A stretch of DNA of 64,000 nt from an uncultured Planctomycetaceae bacterium (GCA_946408825.1 CAMJTU010000001.1:248001-312000); one strand, 5' to 3'; positions 1-9,067 are shown, counted from the first letter of the stretch. The notes: a model not told the origin generated them from the sequence alone. Made by a program: numbers and translations.

Positions 1-2
1 CG

Positions 3-170
3 TACACGATCTTTACCGTTCCCGAAGCGTTGCGGCGATGGCAGGAATTCGTCGACCATGACCGCGTTTACGAGAATACGCAGTTCGTCGTTTTAAAACT
101 CCACGATCCGCCGAGCGTCGCCGCGCAAAAAACGTTCGACGCCGACGAGAAAGCTCCCTCCAAAGATTAG
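3..170 (+). CDS. C-terminal end of an unidentified protein (partial)
   Basis: An open frame enters from the left edge and stops at a TAG at 168-170, giving the last 55 residues of a protein. The segment has a run of aromatic and hydrophobic residues (FTVPEALRRWQEF, then QFVVLKLHDPP) followed by a charged tail ending KAPSKD. I do not recognise the family. Codon use matches the neighbours (GTC, GCG, GAC), and a strong terminator follows 30 bases downstream, so this looks like a real gene end. Confidence 0.6.
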   Translation, partial: YTIFTVPEALRRWQEFVDHDRVYENTQFVVLKLHDPPSVAAQKTFDADEKAPSKD

Positions 171-200
171 AGACGGGACGCCGTTACGCGCGACTCCATG

Positions 201-246
201 AAAAAATCGGAAAACGCCGGAACGAACGTTTTCCGATTTTTTTTTT
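201..246. terminator. Bidirectional intrinsic terminator between convergent genes
   Basis: A perfect 16-bp inverted repeat (201-216 with 227-242) encloses a 10-base loop. It has an A-run at its left foot and a T-run at its right foot, so it can end transcription from both sides: the partial plus-strand gene and the minus-strand glycosidase operon. Confidence 0.85.
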
Positions 247-274
247 ACAGACGGAATCAACGGACGATTTCGCG

Positions 275-2503
275 TCAGAGGGGACGCTTCAGGTTTTCCC
301 ACTTCACGGAGAAGCCTTCCGGGAAGCCCGGCGCCGTGTCGCCCGATTTCGGCGTTTCCTTTGCCGACGCCGTTTCGTCATAGCCGACGCACATTCCTGC
401 GACCGCGTAGAGCAGTCCGCCGTTGCCCGGAAGATATTCGCCCTTGCCGCCGCCGACGGCGGGACCGCCGAAGTTGGCGCCGGAAACGCCGTAAACGTTG
501 CACGTGGAGTTGAGCATGAGCGCGTCGACGGCGAGATCAGGGCGCCCAAGTCGCGACGCCGCCATCGCTGTCATCGGGAAATCCCAGCCCCAGCAGCGTT
601 CCCACTGCCATTCTTTCAAGACGCGTTCGACCGTTTCAAGCGCGACGCTTTTATCGACCTCGGGGACCGGCGGGATAACGCCGTAGATTCCGATAAGGTC
701 GGGATGTTCCCAGTTGCGCGTTTCAAAATCGTCGCTCCATGAGGCGGAGCGGATGAAATGACCGTCCTTCTGCGGAATAGGCGCGAGGTTGGCGCGAATT
801 TCGTCCCATAGCGCACAACGTTCTTTTCCTTGACGTTCGCGCCAGACGTTCGCCATGTCGAGTCCCCAACGCCAGTATGCGAGGTCGAAAATATCGTCTT
901 TAGTTATGCCGACTTCGCTCGGCGGCATCGCGGGGTCGAGGTGATAAACGCCGTTTTCGTCGCGCGTCGCGTAATCCGCCATGTGGACGGCGGTTTCTTC
1001 GACGATTTCAGACCATTTGTCGAGCGTCGCTTGACTCGGATCGCGTCGATAGTCCATCTCCGCGAAGTAAATCGGATGCGGCTGTTTCCAGAGCAAAACG
1101 AGATTGCCAACCCACGGCGCGGTGCGTCCGTCCGGCGCGATTTCCTTCTGCCACTTGAAGCCCTTGTAGTCGAGTTGCCGCGCGAGTTGGGCGGCGCCGG
1201 CTTGGACCGTCGGATAGATTTTCGTCGCCTGTTCGCCTAATTCGGCGCGATCCCAGGCGTGCCAGTGGATCAAATGCCACCAGACCATTTCCATGTGGAA
1301 ACGGCCGCTCCACGGGCAGATATTGAGGAGTCCCGATTCCGAACATGGCCAGCTTCCCGCCGCGTTCGTTCGCAATTGGAACTGCGACAGTACAATTCGA
1401 CGCTCAAGTTCCTTCCAGCGGGGATCCGTACTGCCGGAAAGGTCGATTGCGCCGCCGGAAAGCCAGAAGGCCTCCCAGCGCGCTTTCGAGGCGTTTTCAA
1501 TCGTTGCGAAATCGACGTGTTCCGCGCTTGCGGCAGAATTGTCGCAGGGACGCGCGTAATAATCGCCGCCGTCGAACGTTATTGAAAGTTCAAGCGCCTT
1601 GGCGTCGGCGTTTCCCTTTACGAGGAGGGACGACGTGTCGCCAATCTGTTCGACGGCGCCGCCGAACGCGTCGACGCGAATTCCATAGGAATAATCTCCG
1701 ACGATCCCGCGCGCGTACTCGTTTTTCAACTCGCGTTTGACAAGAATGGACGAAACGTCCGTTTGAGTTTCAGGACGAACGATCGTAAAGGGCGTTTGAG
1801 GCGCCGCGTCGGAGAATTCTCCCGACCACGCGCCGTGCTTGAGATTTGGATAGGGAAACGCGATTTCAACGACAACGGCGCCGGAGCGGACGAGGGGCGA
1901 GTCGATTTTGACTCCGACCGTCGAATCGAGCGCGACGTCGTCGCTCACGCAGGTCGCGACCTCAAAGGGCTGTCCGTCGAGCGTGAAACTCGTCAGGTGG
2001 ATTCCGGTCCATGGATCGAGATCGCGTTTGACGTCTTTGATTTCTTCCGGTTTAATCGGCGTTCCGTCGGCTCGAAGGAATCGCGTTCGCGCGAGATTCG
2101 CCTGGTGCGGGCTGTTTCGAATCCAAAGATAAAGGTCATGACGGTCGGCGGGGAACGGATCGCCGCCCTTGAGGCGTCCTTGGTAGTACGTTCCTGTAAC
2201 GGGCACGTCGTCCCAAGTGTATTTAGAGGGAAGGGGTTCCGAAAACCAGCCCCAATGCGAAAGGACGTCGCCCTTGAACGTTTGAAGTCCCGTGCCGTCG
2301 ACGTTGAAGCAGAAATTGCCGTTGCCAACGGGGAGCAGGAGATCGAGCTTGTCTGTTTGAATTCGATGGCGTTCCACGACGGCGTGACGGTCGATCGGCG
2401 TTTTAAGTTCGGCGGCGTTCGCGGGTTGCGTCGCGTCGAAACAATGAAAAACCGCGGCGAGGACGGCGGCTCCTAGAATTCTTTTAAAAAATGTCGATTT
2501 CAT
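275..2503 (-). CDS. Exported six-hairpin glycosidase-like protein
   Basis: Predicted 742-residue secreted protein. The chosen ATG opens a typical Sec signal peptide (MKSTFFKR, hydrophobic core, PANA-AE cleavage); an in-frame ATG four codons upstream (2515) is equally possible and neither has a clear Shine-Dalgarno. The N-terminal half looks beta-rich. The second half has the Trp/His-rich pattern of (alpha/alpha)6 glycosidases of the GH65/GH95 type (GSWPCSESGLLNICPWSGRF, then HMEMVWWHLIHWHAW, later WGWDFPMTAMAASRLGRPDL). Substrate cannot be read from sequence. It is second in an operon, 50 bases behind a beta-propeller glycosidase, which suggests joint breakdown of a complex glycan outside the cytoplasm. 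Family placement is from fold-like motifs only. Confidence 0.7.
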   Translation of the reverse strand: MKSTFFKRILGAAVLAAVFHCFDATQPANAAELKTPIDRHAVVERHRIQTDKLDLLLPVGNGNFCFNVDGTGLQTFKGDVLSHWGWFSEPLPSKYTWDDVPVTGTYYQGRLKGGDPFPADRHDLYLWIRNSPHQANLARTRFLRADGTPIKPEEIKDVKRDLDPWTGIHLTSFTLDGQPFEVATCVSDDVALDSTVGVKIDSPLVRSGAVVVEIAFPYPNLKHGAWSGEFSDAAPQTPFTIVRPETQTDVSSILVKRELKNEYARGIVGDYSYGIRVDAFGGAVEQIGDTSSLLVKGNADAKALELSITFDGGDYYARPCDNSAASAEHVDFATIENASKARWEAFWLSGGAIDLSGSTDPRWKELERRIVLSQFQLRTNAAGSWPCSESGLLNICPWSGRFHMEMVWWHLIHWHAWDRAELGEQATKIYPTVQAGAAQLARQLDYKGFKWQKEIAPDGRTAPWVGNLVLLWKQPHPIYFAEMDYRRDPSQATLDKWSEIVEETAVHMADYATRDENGVYHLDPAMPPSEVGITKDDIFDLAYWRWGLDMANVWRERQGKERCALWDEIRANLAPIPQKDGHFIRSASWSDDFETRNWEHPDLIGIYGVIPPVPEVDKSVALETVERVLKEWQWERCWGWDFPMTAMAASRLGRPDLAVDALMLNSTCNVYGVSGANFGGPAVGGGKGEYLPGNGGLLYAVAGMCVGYDETASAKETPKSGDTAPGFPEGFSVKWENLKRPL

Positions 2504-2553
2504 TTCGTTTGCCATTGAGAAGCTAAGGTGACGACGCGCTTGAAATAAACGCG

Positions 2554-3687
2554 TCAGAGTTCCTTTGAGGTCGCCAGCGCGATGCAACGTCCTTGGTCGC
2601 CGACGGCGTTGTAGAAGTGGTAGACGATTCCGTCGTGTTTAACAACCCACGGCTTGTGCGCGTACGTCTGATCGTACGGCTTCGACGGTTCGACGAGATG
2701 AGCGCCGTTCCATTTGCGCCAACTCTTAAGGTCGCGGGAAACGGCGAACGTGTCGAACGCTTTCGGCTTCCAGAACGCTCCGAAATAGAACATGCACCAG
2801 AGATCGCCAATCTTGACGACCTGAGGATCGCCGGAAATGCCGCTTCCATTGTCGATAATCGGACCCGTTCCATAACGGCGCCACCTTCTAAGATCGTCGG
2901 AGACCGCGATTCCAATGCGCTCGACCGATCGTCCCGTCGCGACGCTCTTGCCGTTGTAAAAGCATACGAACGGGAAACCGAGCGTCTCGTCGCGGTCCCA
3001 AATGACGGACGTCTTGTACATTGTCGTTTTCTCGAAGTCGCGCGCGTCCGGATCGTCGGGAGACATAATCGGCTCGTCGAGACGCGTCCACTCTTTGGCG
3101 ACGGTTGGCGCGTCGGTATGCGCCAGCCCGATTTTCAGCGGGTCCGGCTCGTAACCTTTTCCTTCGCCGCCGATGTAGGTGAACCAGTATTTTCCGTCGT
3201 ACGGTTGAAGCGCGTAGGAGCCGCCCCAAACGTGATCCACGAGCGCGGCGGAGGGCGAGCACTGCCACGCGTCCCACCCTTTTTCACGGAAGGGCGCGAC
3301 CGTTCCGAGCGTCTCCCAATGAACAAGGTCGTCGCTCTTCGCAAGGCGCGCGACGTAGCCGGTTTTGTCGAGGAAGCGCAGGTAGATCATATACCACGTT
3401 CCGTCGAGTCGGAAAACGTTCGGGCTGTCGACGGGGTCGCCGTCCTCCTGCGGCAGGACGATTCCGTATTTGAAGGGCGTTTTGATTTCTTCGTAGACCG
3501 CGTTCATCTCGTCGTCGGTTACGTCCAACGGCGTCGAAAGGTCGGCGGCGATGGGCTTTGCGTCGTCGGTTTCGCCGAGCGCGAACGCGGGAAACGAAAG
3601 ACGCGGAAGCGCGGCGCCGACGATTCCTGCGGCGCCGAGTCGCTTCAGAAACTGGCGGCGATCGACTGAGATTGACGTTTCAAACAT
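2554..3687 (-). CDS. Tat-exported beta-propeller glycoside hydrolase (GH43/GH117/GH130-like)
   Basis: 377 residues. The ATG at 3687 is fixed by a strong Shine-Dalgarno (AGAAGGAGCT) a few bases upstream. The N-terminus carries a twin-arginine motif DRRQFLKR and a hydrophobic stretch ending FPAFA, so export in folded form is expected. The rest shows repeated blades of five-bladed propeller glycosidases: DSPNVFRLDGTWYMIYLRF, SDDLVHWETLG, WFTYIGGEGKG, DDLRRWRRYG, SGDPQVVKIGDLWCMFYFG and SRDLKSWRKW. Such proteins release terminal sugars or act as sugar phosphorylases; which one cannot be decided here. First gene of a two-gene operon driven by the promoter at 3739-3767. Confidence 0.75.
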   Translation of the reverse strand: MFETSISVDRRQFLKRLGAAGIVGAALPRLSFPAFALGETDDAKPIAADLSTPLDVTDDEMNAVYEEIKTPFKYGIVLPQEDGDPVDSPNVFRLDGTWYMIYLRFLDKTGYVARLAKSDDLVHWETLGTVAPFREKGWDAWQCSPSAALVDHVWGGSYALQPYDGKYWFTYIGGEGKGYEPDPLKIGLAHTDAPTVAKEWTRLDEPIMSPDDPDARDFEKTTMYKTSVIWDRDETLGFPFVCFYNGKSVATGRSVERIGIAVSDDLRRWRRYGTGPIIDNGSGISGDPQVVKIGDLWCMFYFGAFWKPKAFDTFAVSRDLKSWRKWNGAHLVEPSKPYDQTYAHKPWVVKHDGIVYHFYNAVGDQGRCIALATSKEL

Positions 3688-3738
3688 ATTAGCTCCTTCT
3701 GAAAAAACGACGATCAAAAAACAGGACGCGTTTCTTCG

Positions 3739-3767
3739 ATTATATCTCGCGTCGAAGAAGATTTCAA
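3739..3767 (-). promoter_or_regulatory. Sigma-70 promoter for the glycosidase operon
   Basis: On the minus strand, TTGAAA (3762-3767) and a perfect TATAAT (3739-3744) are separated by 17 bases and lie about 50 bases upstream of the start at 3687. Confidence 0.75.
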
Positions 3768-3819
3768 GAAAATGAAAAGGCTGAGAGAAATCGTGCGGGC
3801 TTGCAATCCCACAACAAGA

Positions 3820-3850
3820 AAGGCGCGGCGTCTTAAAAACGCCGCGCCTT
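3820..3850 (-). terminator. Hairpin downstream of secDF
   Basis: Perfect 11-bp stem (3820-3830 with 3840-3850) with a 9-base loop, 40 bases past the secDF stop. The T-tail on the minus strand is short (TTTCTTGTT), so termination may be weak. Confidence 0.6.
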
Positions 3851-3891
3851 GGATTTTAGACGCTTTTGCGCCGCGTTACGCGGCTAGCAGA

Positions 3892-6800
3892 TCACTTCTT
3901 AACGCGCTGCGACGGGGTCTTCGAATTGCGGCGCTGAAGCAGCCAGTAGAGGAACGGCGCGCAGATGAAGATCGAGCTGTAGGTACCGACGATTACGCCG
4001 ACGAGCATCGCGAACGCGAACGTGTGGATGCCGGCGCCGCCGAAGACGTACAGAACGAGCACGGAGAACGCTGTCGTCAACGACGTCAGAATCGTACGCG
4101 TGAAGACTTGATTCGTCGCCTTGTTGATAATCTCAATCGTCAGCGCCTCAGACTTGCCGCGCGTTTCGCGGATACGGTCGAAGAGAACGATCGTGTCGTT
4201 CAGCGAGTAACCGATTAGCGTGAGGAACGCGGCGACGGTCGAAAGACCGATCTTGAACTGCATGATTCCAAGGACGGAGAGGAACGACGCGAGCCAGTAG
4301 CTTAGGCCGATAAGACCCAGCGTGAAGCAGACGTCGTGGACAAGACCGACGACCGCCGAGAGTCCGAAGACCGCGTGACGGAATCGGAACCACAGATACG
4401 CGATAATGCACACGAGGCTTCCGAGAATCGCCAAGACGCCTTGCATACGAGCGTAACTCGCGACGGACGAACCGACCGTGTTCGACGCTTCAAACGCGGA
4501 CTGATCGGCGACCGCCTTCTGAGCGGCTTCGGTTATCGTCTTAACCGCGTCGGCGTCGCCGGAATCAAAGACGACGTTCCATTCGGTCGACGGCGCGTCG
4601 GAACCGCCCTGGTAAGCTTCGTTTGTAACGTCAAAGGTCAAATCTTGTCCCTCGGCGAGGGAGTCTTCGAAGTAACCGTATACGACCTCGCGGCTAAGCG
4701 CGGGATTCGTCTTGACGGCGACCGTGACCTGCGGCTTCGCGACGGTCGCGCCCGTGGGCGTGACTTCTTCGACGTCGCCGATCGTGTATTCCATCGAATA
4801 GTGGCGGAGTTTGTCGGCGAAGTTCGCCTTGAGCATATTTTCGACCTCGACGCGGAATTCGTCCGCCGTCTTGTCGGTCGGGCAAGACGCGCTGATCGTA
4901 TAGCACGTGTTCGGCGCGACTGCGTTGCCGTCGCGGTCCTTAGCGAGCGAAAGTTCGCTTACGGAGAGGTCGGGCAGCTCCTTAAGGTTCGAACGAATAT
5001 CGGAAATCTCGAGCGGCTCGGTGAAGACCGTCTGGATTTCAACGCCGCCGACGAAGTCGACGTCAAAGATTCCCTTGCCGCGAACGCCGACTGCGACGAG
5101 ACCGACGACGATAATGCCGACGGAGATCATATACGTCTTCTTCGCAAGCGCGAAGAAGTCGATATTCGGACGCTTGAACGGCTTGATTCCCGGAAGGAGC
5201 GGGGAGATGCAGTTCTTAGAAATCCAACCCGCCTTTTCGCAGGATTGGAAGATGATGCGGCAGACGTAAGTCGCCGTGAACATGCTGAAGAGAACGCCGA
5301 GGAACAGCGTGACCGCGAAGCTCTTGATCTGCTCGGAACCGACGACGTACAGAATCCACGCGGTGAGCATCGTCGTGATGTTGGAGTCGAAAATCGCGGT
5401 GAACGCGCGCTGATAACCGTTGCGAATCGCCATGCGAAGCGCCGCGCCGCCTTGGAGTTCTTCACGGATGCGTTCGAAGATAAGAACGTTCGCGTCGACC
5501 GCCATACCTACGGTGAGAACGAGACCGGCAAGACCCGGGAGCGTAAACGCCGCGCGCATCGCGATCATCGCCGACATAATCAGCACGAGGTTCATGAGAA
5601 CCGCGAAAGCCGCGACGAAGCCCGCGTACCCGTAGTAGCAGATCATGAAGAGGAGGACGATGACGCCGCCCCACATGATCGCGTTCTTACCCTTGCGAAT
5701 CGTGTCGGCGCCGAGGGTCGGTCCGGTGACCATCTTCGTGACCGGCTTGTCGGAAAGGGTCGCGGGCAAAACGCCGGCGTGCATAACGGCGATCAGGTCG
5801 CGAACTTCGTTCTGAATACGCTGGCGGGATTCAGGGGAAAGATCGTGACCGAACGTGATTTGACCGCGGTCGCTAATCGTGCTCTGAATATTCGGCGCGT
5901 TGAAGAGACGACCGTTGAACACGACGCCGAGTTGACGTCCGGAGTCGCGCGCCGAACTCGCCTTGTAACGGTCGGTAAGACGCTGCATGTGCTTCGCGCC
6001 TTCAGGACGCATCGTGAAGACGACTTCCGGCTCGCCGAGCTGTCCGACGCTTTCCTGCACGAACTCAATGTGAGAACCGTTGACGTCGAAGCTGTCCGTG
6101 AGCTCAAGGACGAGAAGGTCGATCTGAGGAACCGATTCAGTTCCAATTTCGTCCTCGCGCGGCTTATACTGCGACGGACGCGAGACGCAGTCGGCGTGAG
6201 CGATGTTATTTTGCGTCGGGTCGACCGGCAGCCACGAAGCGCCGACGACGACCCCGTCGCCCATTCCGGCGGCGTCGAGCGAGATATTCCATTCGTTGGC
6301 AAATTCAGGACGTCGGGCTTCTTCGATCGCCTTGCGTTCGCCCTGATCGGTGGACGCGGTGGACGCGAGAATGCGGAATTTCAACTGACCCGTGTCGTTA
6401 ATAACGCGTTCAAGACGCGCGACTTCCGCGTCGTCCGCTTCCGGAATCGTGATCTTGATTTCGGAGTTCGCGCCAAGTTCCTGGATCGCGATTTCGCGAA
6501 CGCCGGACGGGTTGATGCGTCTCATGATCGCGTTTTTAAGCCCGCTCATGTCCTCGTTCGTGACCGTGTCGTGACCCGAGTCTTTATTGGGACTGACCTC
6601 GTAAACGAGAATCGAACCGCCTCGCAGGTCGACGCCGAGGTTGACGCGATGTTCCGAAAGCCCCTTGATCGTCGAGATCACCGCTCCGAAGAAGCAGAAG
6701 AAAATGACGAAGTAGCCGAACATCGTCTCCGGCGACTTGAACTTCTTAACGCACATGCGCGCAAAGAAATACCCCAAGACGCAGAGGAGGATGAAGGTTC

Positions 6801-7281
6801 CGAAAACGAAGATTCCACGCGCCGTCGATTTTCCACCAGGAACTTCCTTCACGGACGTTTCGGTCACGACGGGAACGGCGGGCGTTTCAGTCGCCGCCTC
6901 GGGAGCGGGCTCTGTCGCGGCGGCGTCGGTTTCGGCGGAAGGCGCCTCAGAAGAAGGCGTTTCCGGAGAAGGAGCTTCGGCGACAGGGGCGTCGGTTGCG
7001 GGAGTCGCTTCGGCGTCGGAAGGAGTTTCGGTCGCGGCGGGTTCCGCCTCGGCGGAAGGCGCCTCGGAAGAAGACTCTTCCGGAGAAGGCGCTTCGGCGA
7101 CTGGGACGTCTGCTGCGGGCGCCGCTTCGGCGTCGGAGGGTGTTTCGGTCGCGACGGCGGCCGCTTGATCTGCGGCGGCGTCGTCCTGCGCGTAAGTCGT
7201 CGTCGCCGTTCCGGCGGCGAGCGCGAAGAGCGTAACAAGCCCTAAGAAGAGGGGGCTTAACGAGAGTTTTTCGTTAGTCAT
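3892..7281 (-). CDS. secDF: Fused protein translocase subunit SecDF with signal peptide and low-complexity N-terminus
   Basis: 1129 residues, an RND-type membrane protein that uses the proton motive force to complete Sec export from the periplasmic side. Start is the ATG at 7281; a TTG three codons upstream is possible. Order: signal-peptide-like segment 1-31 ending TTYA-QDD; Ala/Pro/Glu-rich region about 32-150 with a tandem repeat; two membrane segments around 155-205; SecD signature VNLGVDLRGGS; first six-helix block with AVDANVLIFERIREE; then SecF with DVDFVGGVEIQ and a second block with SLNDTIVLFDRIRE. SecD and SecF in one chain is common in several phyla, but a separate cleavable-looking leader plus acidic linker is unusual. 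It lies about 180 bases behind yajC on the same strand. Confidence 0.93.
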   Translation of the reverse strand: MTNEKLSLSPLFLGLVTLFALAAGTATTTYAQDDAAADQAAAVATETPSDAEAAPAADVPVAEAPSPEESSSEAPSAEAEPAATETPSDAEATPATDAPVAEAPSPETPSSEAPSAETDAAATEPAPEAATETPAVPVVTETSVKEVPGGKSTARGIFVFGTFILLCVLGYFFARMCVKKFKSPETMFGYFVIFFCFFGAVISTIKGLSEHRVNLGVDLRGGSILVYEVSPNKDSGHDTVTNEDMSGLKNAIMRRINPSGVREIAIQELGANSEIKITIPEADDAEVARLERVINDTGQLKFRILASTASTDQGERKAIEEARRPEFANEWNISLDAAGMGDGVVVGASWLPVDPTQNNIAHADCVSRPSQYKPREDEIGTESVPQIDLLVLELTDSFDVNGSHIEFVQESVGQLGEPEVVFTMRPEGAKHMQRLTDRYKASSARDSGRQLGVVFNGRLFNAPNIQSTISDRGQITFGHDLSPESRQRIQNEVRDLIAVMHAGVLPATLSDKPVTKMVTGPTLGADTIRKGKNAIMWGGVIVLLFMICYYGYAGFVAAFAVLMNLVLIMSAMIAMRAAFTLPGLAGLVLTVGMAVDANVLIFERIREELQGGAALRMAIRNGYQRAFTAIFDSNITTMLTAWILYVVGSEQIKSFAVTLFLGVLFSMFTATYVCRIIFQSCEKAGWISKNCISPLLPGIKPFKRPNIDFFALAKKTYMISVGIIVVGLVAVGVRGKGIFDVDFVGGVEIQTVFTEPLEISDIRSNLKELPDLSVSELSLAKDRDGNAVAPNTCYTISASCPTDKTADEFRVEVENMLKANFADKLRHYSMEYTIGDVEEVTPTGATVAKPQVTVAVKTNPALSREVVYGYFEDSLAEGQDLTFDVTNEAYQGGSDAPSTEWNVVFDSGDADAVKTITEAAQKAVADQSAFEASNTVGSSVASYARMQGVLAILGSLVCIIAYLWFRFRHAVFGLSAVVGLVHDVCFTLGLIGLSYWLASFLSVLGIMQFKIGLSTVAAFLTLIGYSLNDTIVLFDRIRETRGKSEALTIEIINKATNQVFTRTILTSLTTAFSVLVLYVFGGAGIHTFAFAMLVGVIVGTYSSIFICAPFLYWLLQRRNSKTPSQRVKK
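6919..7152 (-). repeat. Two tandem 117-bp units encoding a 39-residue Ala/Pro/Glu repeat in SecDF
   Basis: Residues 44-82 and 83-121 of SecDF are two copies of a unit starting ATETPSDAEA and containing PVAEAPSPE and SSEAPSAE. The copies differ at a minority of positions. The stretch looks intrinsically disordered and acidic. Confidence 0.85.
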
Positions 7282-7458
7282 TTGGGTCAAATTTGTTACT
7301 AAGTTAACACGAGATTCCGAACGTTCTTTGCGACCGATTTGCGCAGCGAACGACGCGACAAAGTCGCGATTTCGGTTTTAAAGTCATGACGCGTCGGGAG
7401 CGCCGCGCGCGTCAATTCCTGTTTGAGTCGATTACGTTAAGGACGCGACGCCAAGCGC

Positions 7459-7881
7459 TCATTTCTTAGCGCTCTTGTCTTTGTCCTTACCCTTGTCTTT
7501 GCCGTCCTTTTCTTTCTTCGCCGCTTCCTTATTGAAGACGAAGTAGACCGACGAAAGCGCAAAGTGAATCTTAACGTTGTTGGCGTCGTCGACGCGCAGG
7601 ACGATTTCGCCTCCCTGAGCGTCGATAGAGCAGACGACGCCGATGACGCCGCCCGTCGTTAGCACTTTGTCGTTGATCTTGATCGAGTCGATCATCTTCT
7701 GCGTTTGCTTGTCGCGTGAACGCGCCGGCAGAATGAAGATGAAGAATAGCGCCAAGAGCACCAGAAAGACCATAATAACGGCTTGGAACGGACCGCTTCC
7801 CGCAGGCGCGGGCGGCGCGGCGGCGTCCATAAGAAGCGCGGACGAAAAAACGTTCGCAACATTCGTTAAAACGACGTTCAT
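7459..7881 (-). CDS. yajC: Preprotein translocase accessory subunit YajC
   Basis: 140 residues. The start at 7881 is supported by GAGGTC just upstream; longer in-frame starts lack this. One membrane helix (FQAVIMVFLVLLALFFIFIL) is followed by the conserved YajC block: PARSRDKQTQKMIDSIKIND, then VLTTGGVIGVVCSID, then VLRVDDANNVKIHFALSSV. The C-terminus is a lysine/aspartate-rich tail. YajC binds SecDF at the inner membrane; secDF follows immediately, as in most bacteria. Confidence 0.92.
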   Translation of the reverse strand: MNVVLTNVANVFSSALLMDAAAPPAPAGSGPFQAVIMVFLVLLALFFIFILPARSRDKQTQKMIDSIKINDKVLTTGGVIGVVCSIDAQGGEIVLRVDDANNVKIHFALSSVYFVFNKEAAKKEKDGKDKGKDKDKSAKK

Positions 7882-8012
7882 GATTGACCTCGGCATAAGG
7901 GGAAACGCCGCGGTTTCCACACAGAAACGCGGCGATCAGAAGGCGAAAAGGACGCCGCAAACCCTGCGGCGCGCAAGTCGGACCTTCGTCCATTTTCGAT
8001 TTTTGCCTTATG

Positions 8013-8041
8013 ATTCTAACGCTTATCGCCCCGACCTACAA
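8013..8041 (-). promoter_or_regulatory. Sigma-70 promoter for yajC-secDF
   Basis: On the minus strand, TTGTAG (8036-8041), 17-base spacer, TAGAAT (8013-8018). The predicted leader to the yajC start is about 125 nt. Confidence 0.6.
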
Positions 8042-8249
8042 GGGCGCGTAGCCTTAAATCTCGCGTTTTTCTTTTTTTCTTCTCGTCGCGCCGCGCTAAA
8101 AACTCGCGACGTGGAAGTCCAAGAGATTTTTTTTTCAGCTTCGTTTCAATTTTTTTCTCTACCGACAACTCTGCGGCGCGTCGAAGTTTTTTCAAGATAT
8201 CCGGCGCGATTCGAACGGCGTTCCGCGTCCAGTTGAAAAAAAAATGACG

Positions 8250-8278
8250 TTGCGCTTTCACGAGACTTTCGCTACAGT
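8250..8278 (+). promoter_or_regulatory. Candidate promoter for the rimI-like gene
   Basis: TTGCGC (8250-8255), 17 bases, TACAGT (8273-8278), about 85 bases upstream of the coding start. Only moderate matches to consensus. Confidence 0.4.
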
Positions 8279-8364
8279 CGCGAACGTCTCGGGTCCCGAA
8301 GTGGGAACGGGAAACTTGCTCGCGACGTCGTCTGTCGCTACGGAACTGAGTTAGGAGAAAAGCC

Positions 8365-8898
8365 TTGAACAACCACGAGCTTCTGTCTTTTGATCCGTCG
8401 TATCGCCGCTCGAGTTCCCCGACGATCTTTCGTGATTTTTCGCCAAAAGATATCGACGCCGTTTTGGCGATCGAAAGCGATTCTTTTGAATTCCCGTGGT
8501 CCGGTAAAGATTTTAAATTTTGCCTTTCCCTTGATCGGTGCGGCTGTCTCGTCGCAGAACGAGAAGGGGACGTCGTCGGATACGCCGTTTATGAGCGACG
8601 CGATAGGACGATTCGACTTCTCAGCTGCGCCGTGCTCGACACGGAGCGTCGTTCGGGCGTCGGTTCGGCGCTGCTGCGCGAACTCGCCGAACGATTCGGA
8701 ACGTCGCGTTCTGAAATCGTCGGCGTCGTTCGGGAAAGAAACGTCGTCGCACAGGTCTTCCTCCGCAGCGTCGGATTCCGCGCCAAATGGATTAATCGCA
8801 AATATTACAGTTCCGCCGACGAAGACGCGTACCGCATGACGTGGTCGATCGCCGACGTCGAGAGCTACGACCCCGCCGTCGTCCGCCGCGCCGGCTGA
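8365..8898 (+). CDS. rimI: GNAT acetyltransferase, RimI-like
   Basis: 177 residues. The start is a TTG with TAGGAGAAA five bases upstream, which decides it over internal starts. Family features: an N-terminal segment FRDFSPKDIDAVLAIESDSFEFPWS, as in RimI proteins that acetylate the N-terminal alanine of ribosomal protein S18; a central strand; the acetyl-CoA loop motif A at RRSGVGSALLRELAE; and the C-terminal FLRSVGFRAKWINRKYY. Protein N-acetylation is the likely activity, but paralogous GNATs can act on other substrates. Single-gene unit with its own terminator. Confidence 0.75.
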   Translation: MNNHELLSFDPSYRRSSSPTIFRDFSPKDIDAVLAIESDSFEFPWSGKDFKFCLSLDRCGCLVAEREGDVVGYAVYERRDRTIRLLSCAVLDTERRSGVGSALLRELAERFGTSRSEIVGVVRERNVVAQVFLRSVGFRAKWINRKYYSSADEDAYRMTWSIADVESYDPAVVRRAG

Positions 8899-9025
8899 CC
8901 GGGACGTCCCGACTGACGGTATTCGCCTTACGGCGCGAGACGGCGCTTGAGCGCGTGAAGGCGAAAACTCTAGGTCGCCGCTCGTTGGCGGCGACGTCAA
9001 TTTCTGCGACCGTTTGCAAAGTAAA

Positions 9026-9067
9026 CGCGCCCGACAACTCTGAGTTTTCGGGCGCGATTTTCTTTTT
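9026..9067 (+). terminator. Intrinsic terminator after the rimI-like gene
   Basis: Perfect 9-bp GC-rich stem (9026-9034 with 9048-9056) followed by ATTTTCTTTTT. It lies between convergent genes and may also serve the minus strand, where the tail is TTTAC. The preceding stretch 8899-9025 holds nothing I can identify. Confidence 0.8.

Larger units (their letters stand above)
7882..8364. other. Divergent intergenic region between yajC and the rimI-like gene
   Basis: About 480 bases with no convincing gene. It holds a minus-strand promoter for yajC (8013-8041), a plus-strand promoter candidate (8250-8278) and several poly-pyrimidine/poly-T tracts at 8066-8160. Short frames here have unlike codon use and no start signal. 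Confidence 0.6.

Noticed and set aside
6919..7152. CRISPR-like repeats
   Set aside because: The repeat is two coding units in tandem within secDF, without spacers or cas genes. No CRISPR array was seen in the window.
4336..7245. 969-codon open frame antisense to secDF
   Set aside because: It mirrors secDF exactly in phase with its codon bias, gives an Arg/Asp-rich low-complexity protein and has no ribosome site. It is a shadow caused by GAC/GTC/TCG-rich codons.
8016..8372. 118-codon minus-strand frame in the yajC-rimI gap
   Set aside because: Lys/Arg-rich, begins inside the rimI-like gene, covers the candidate promoters and lacks a start signal.
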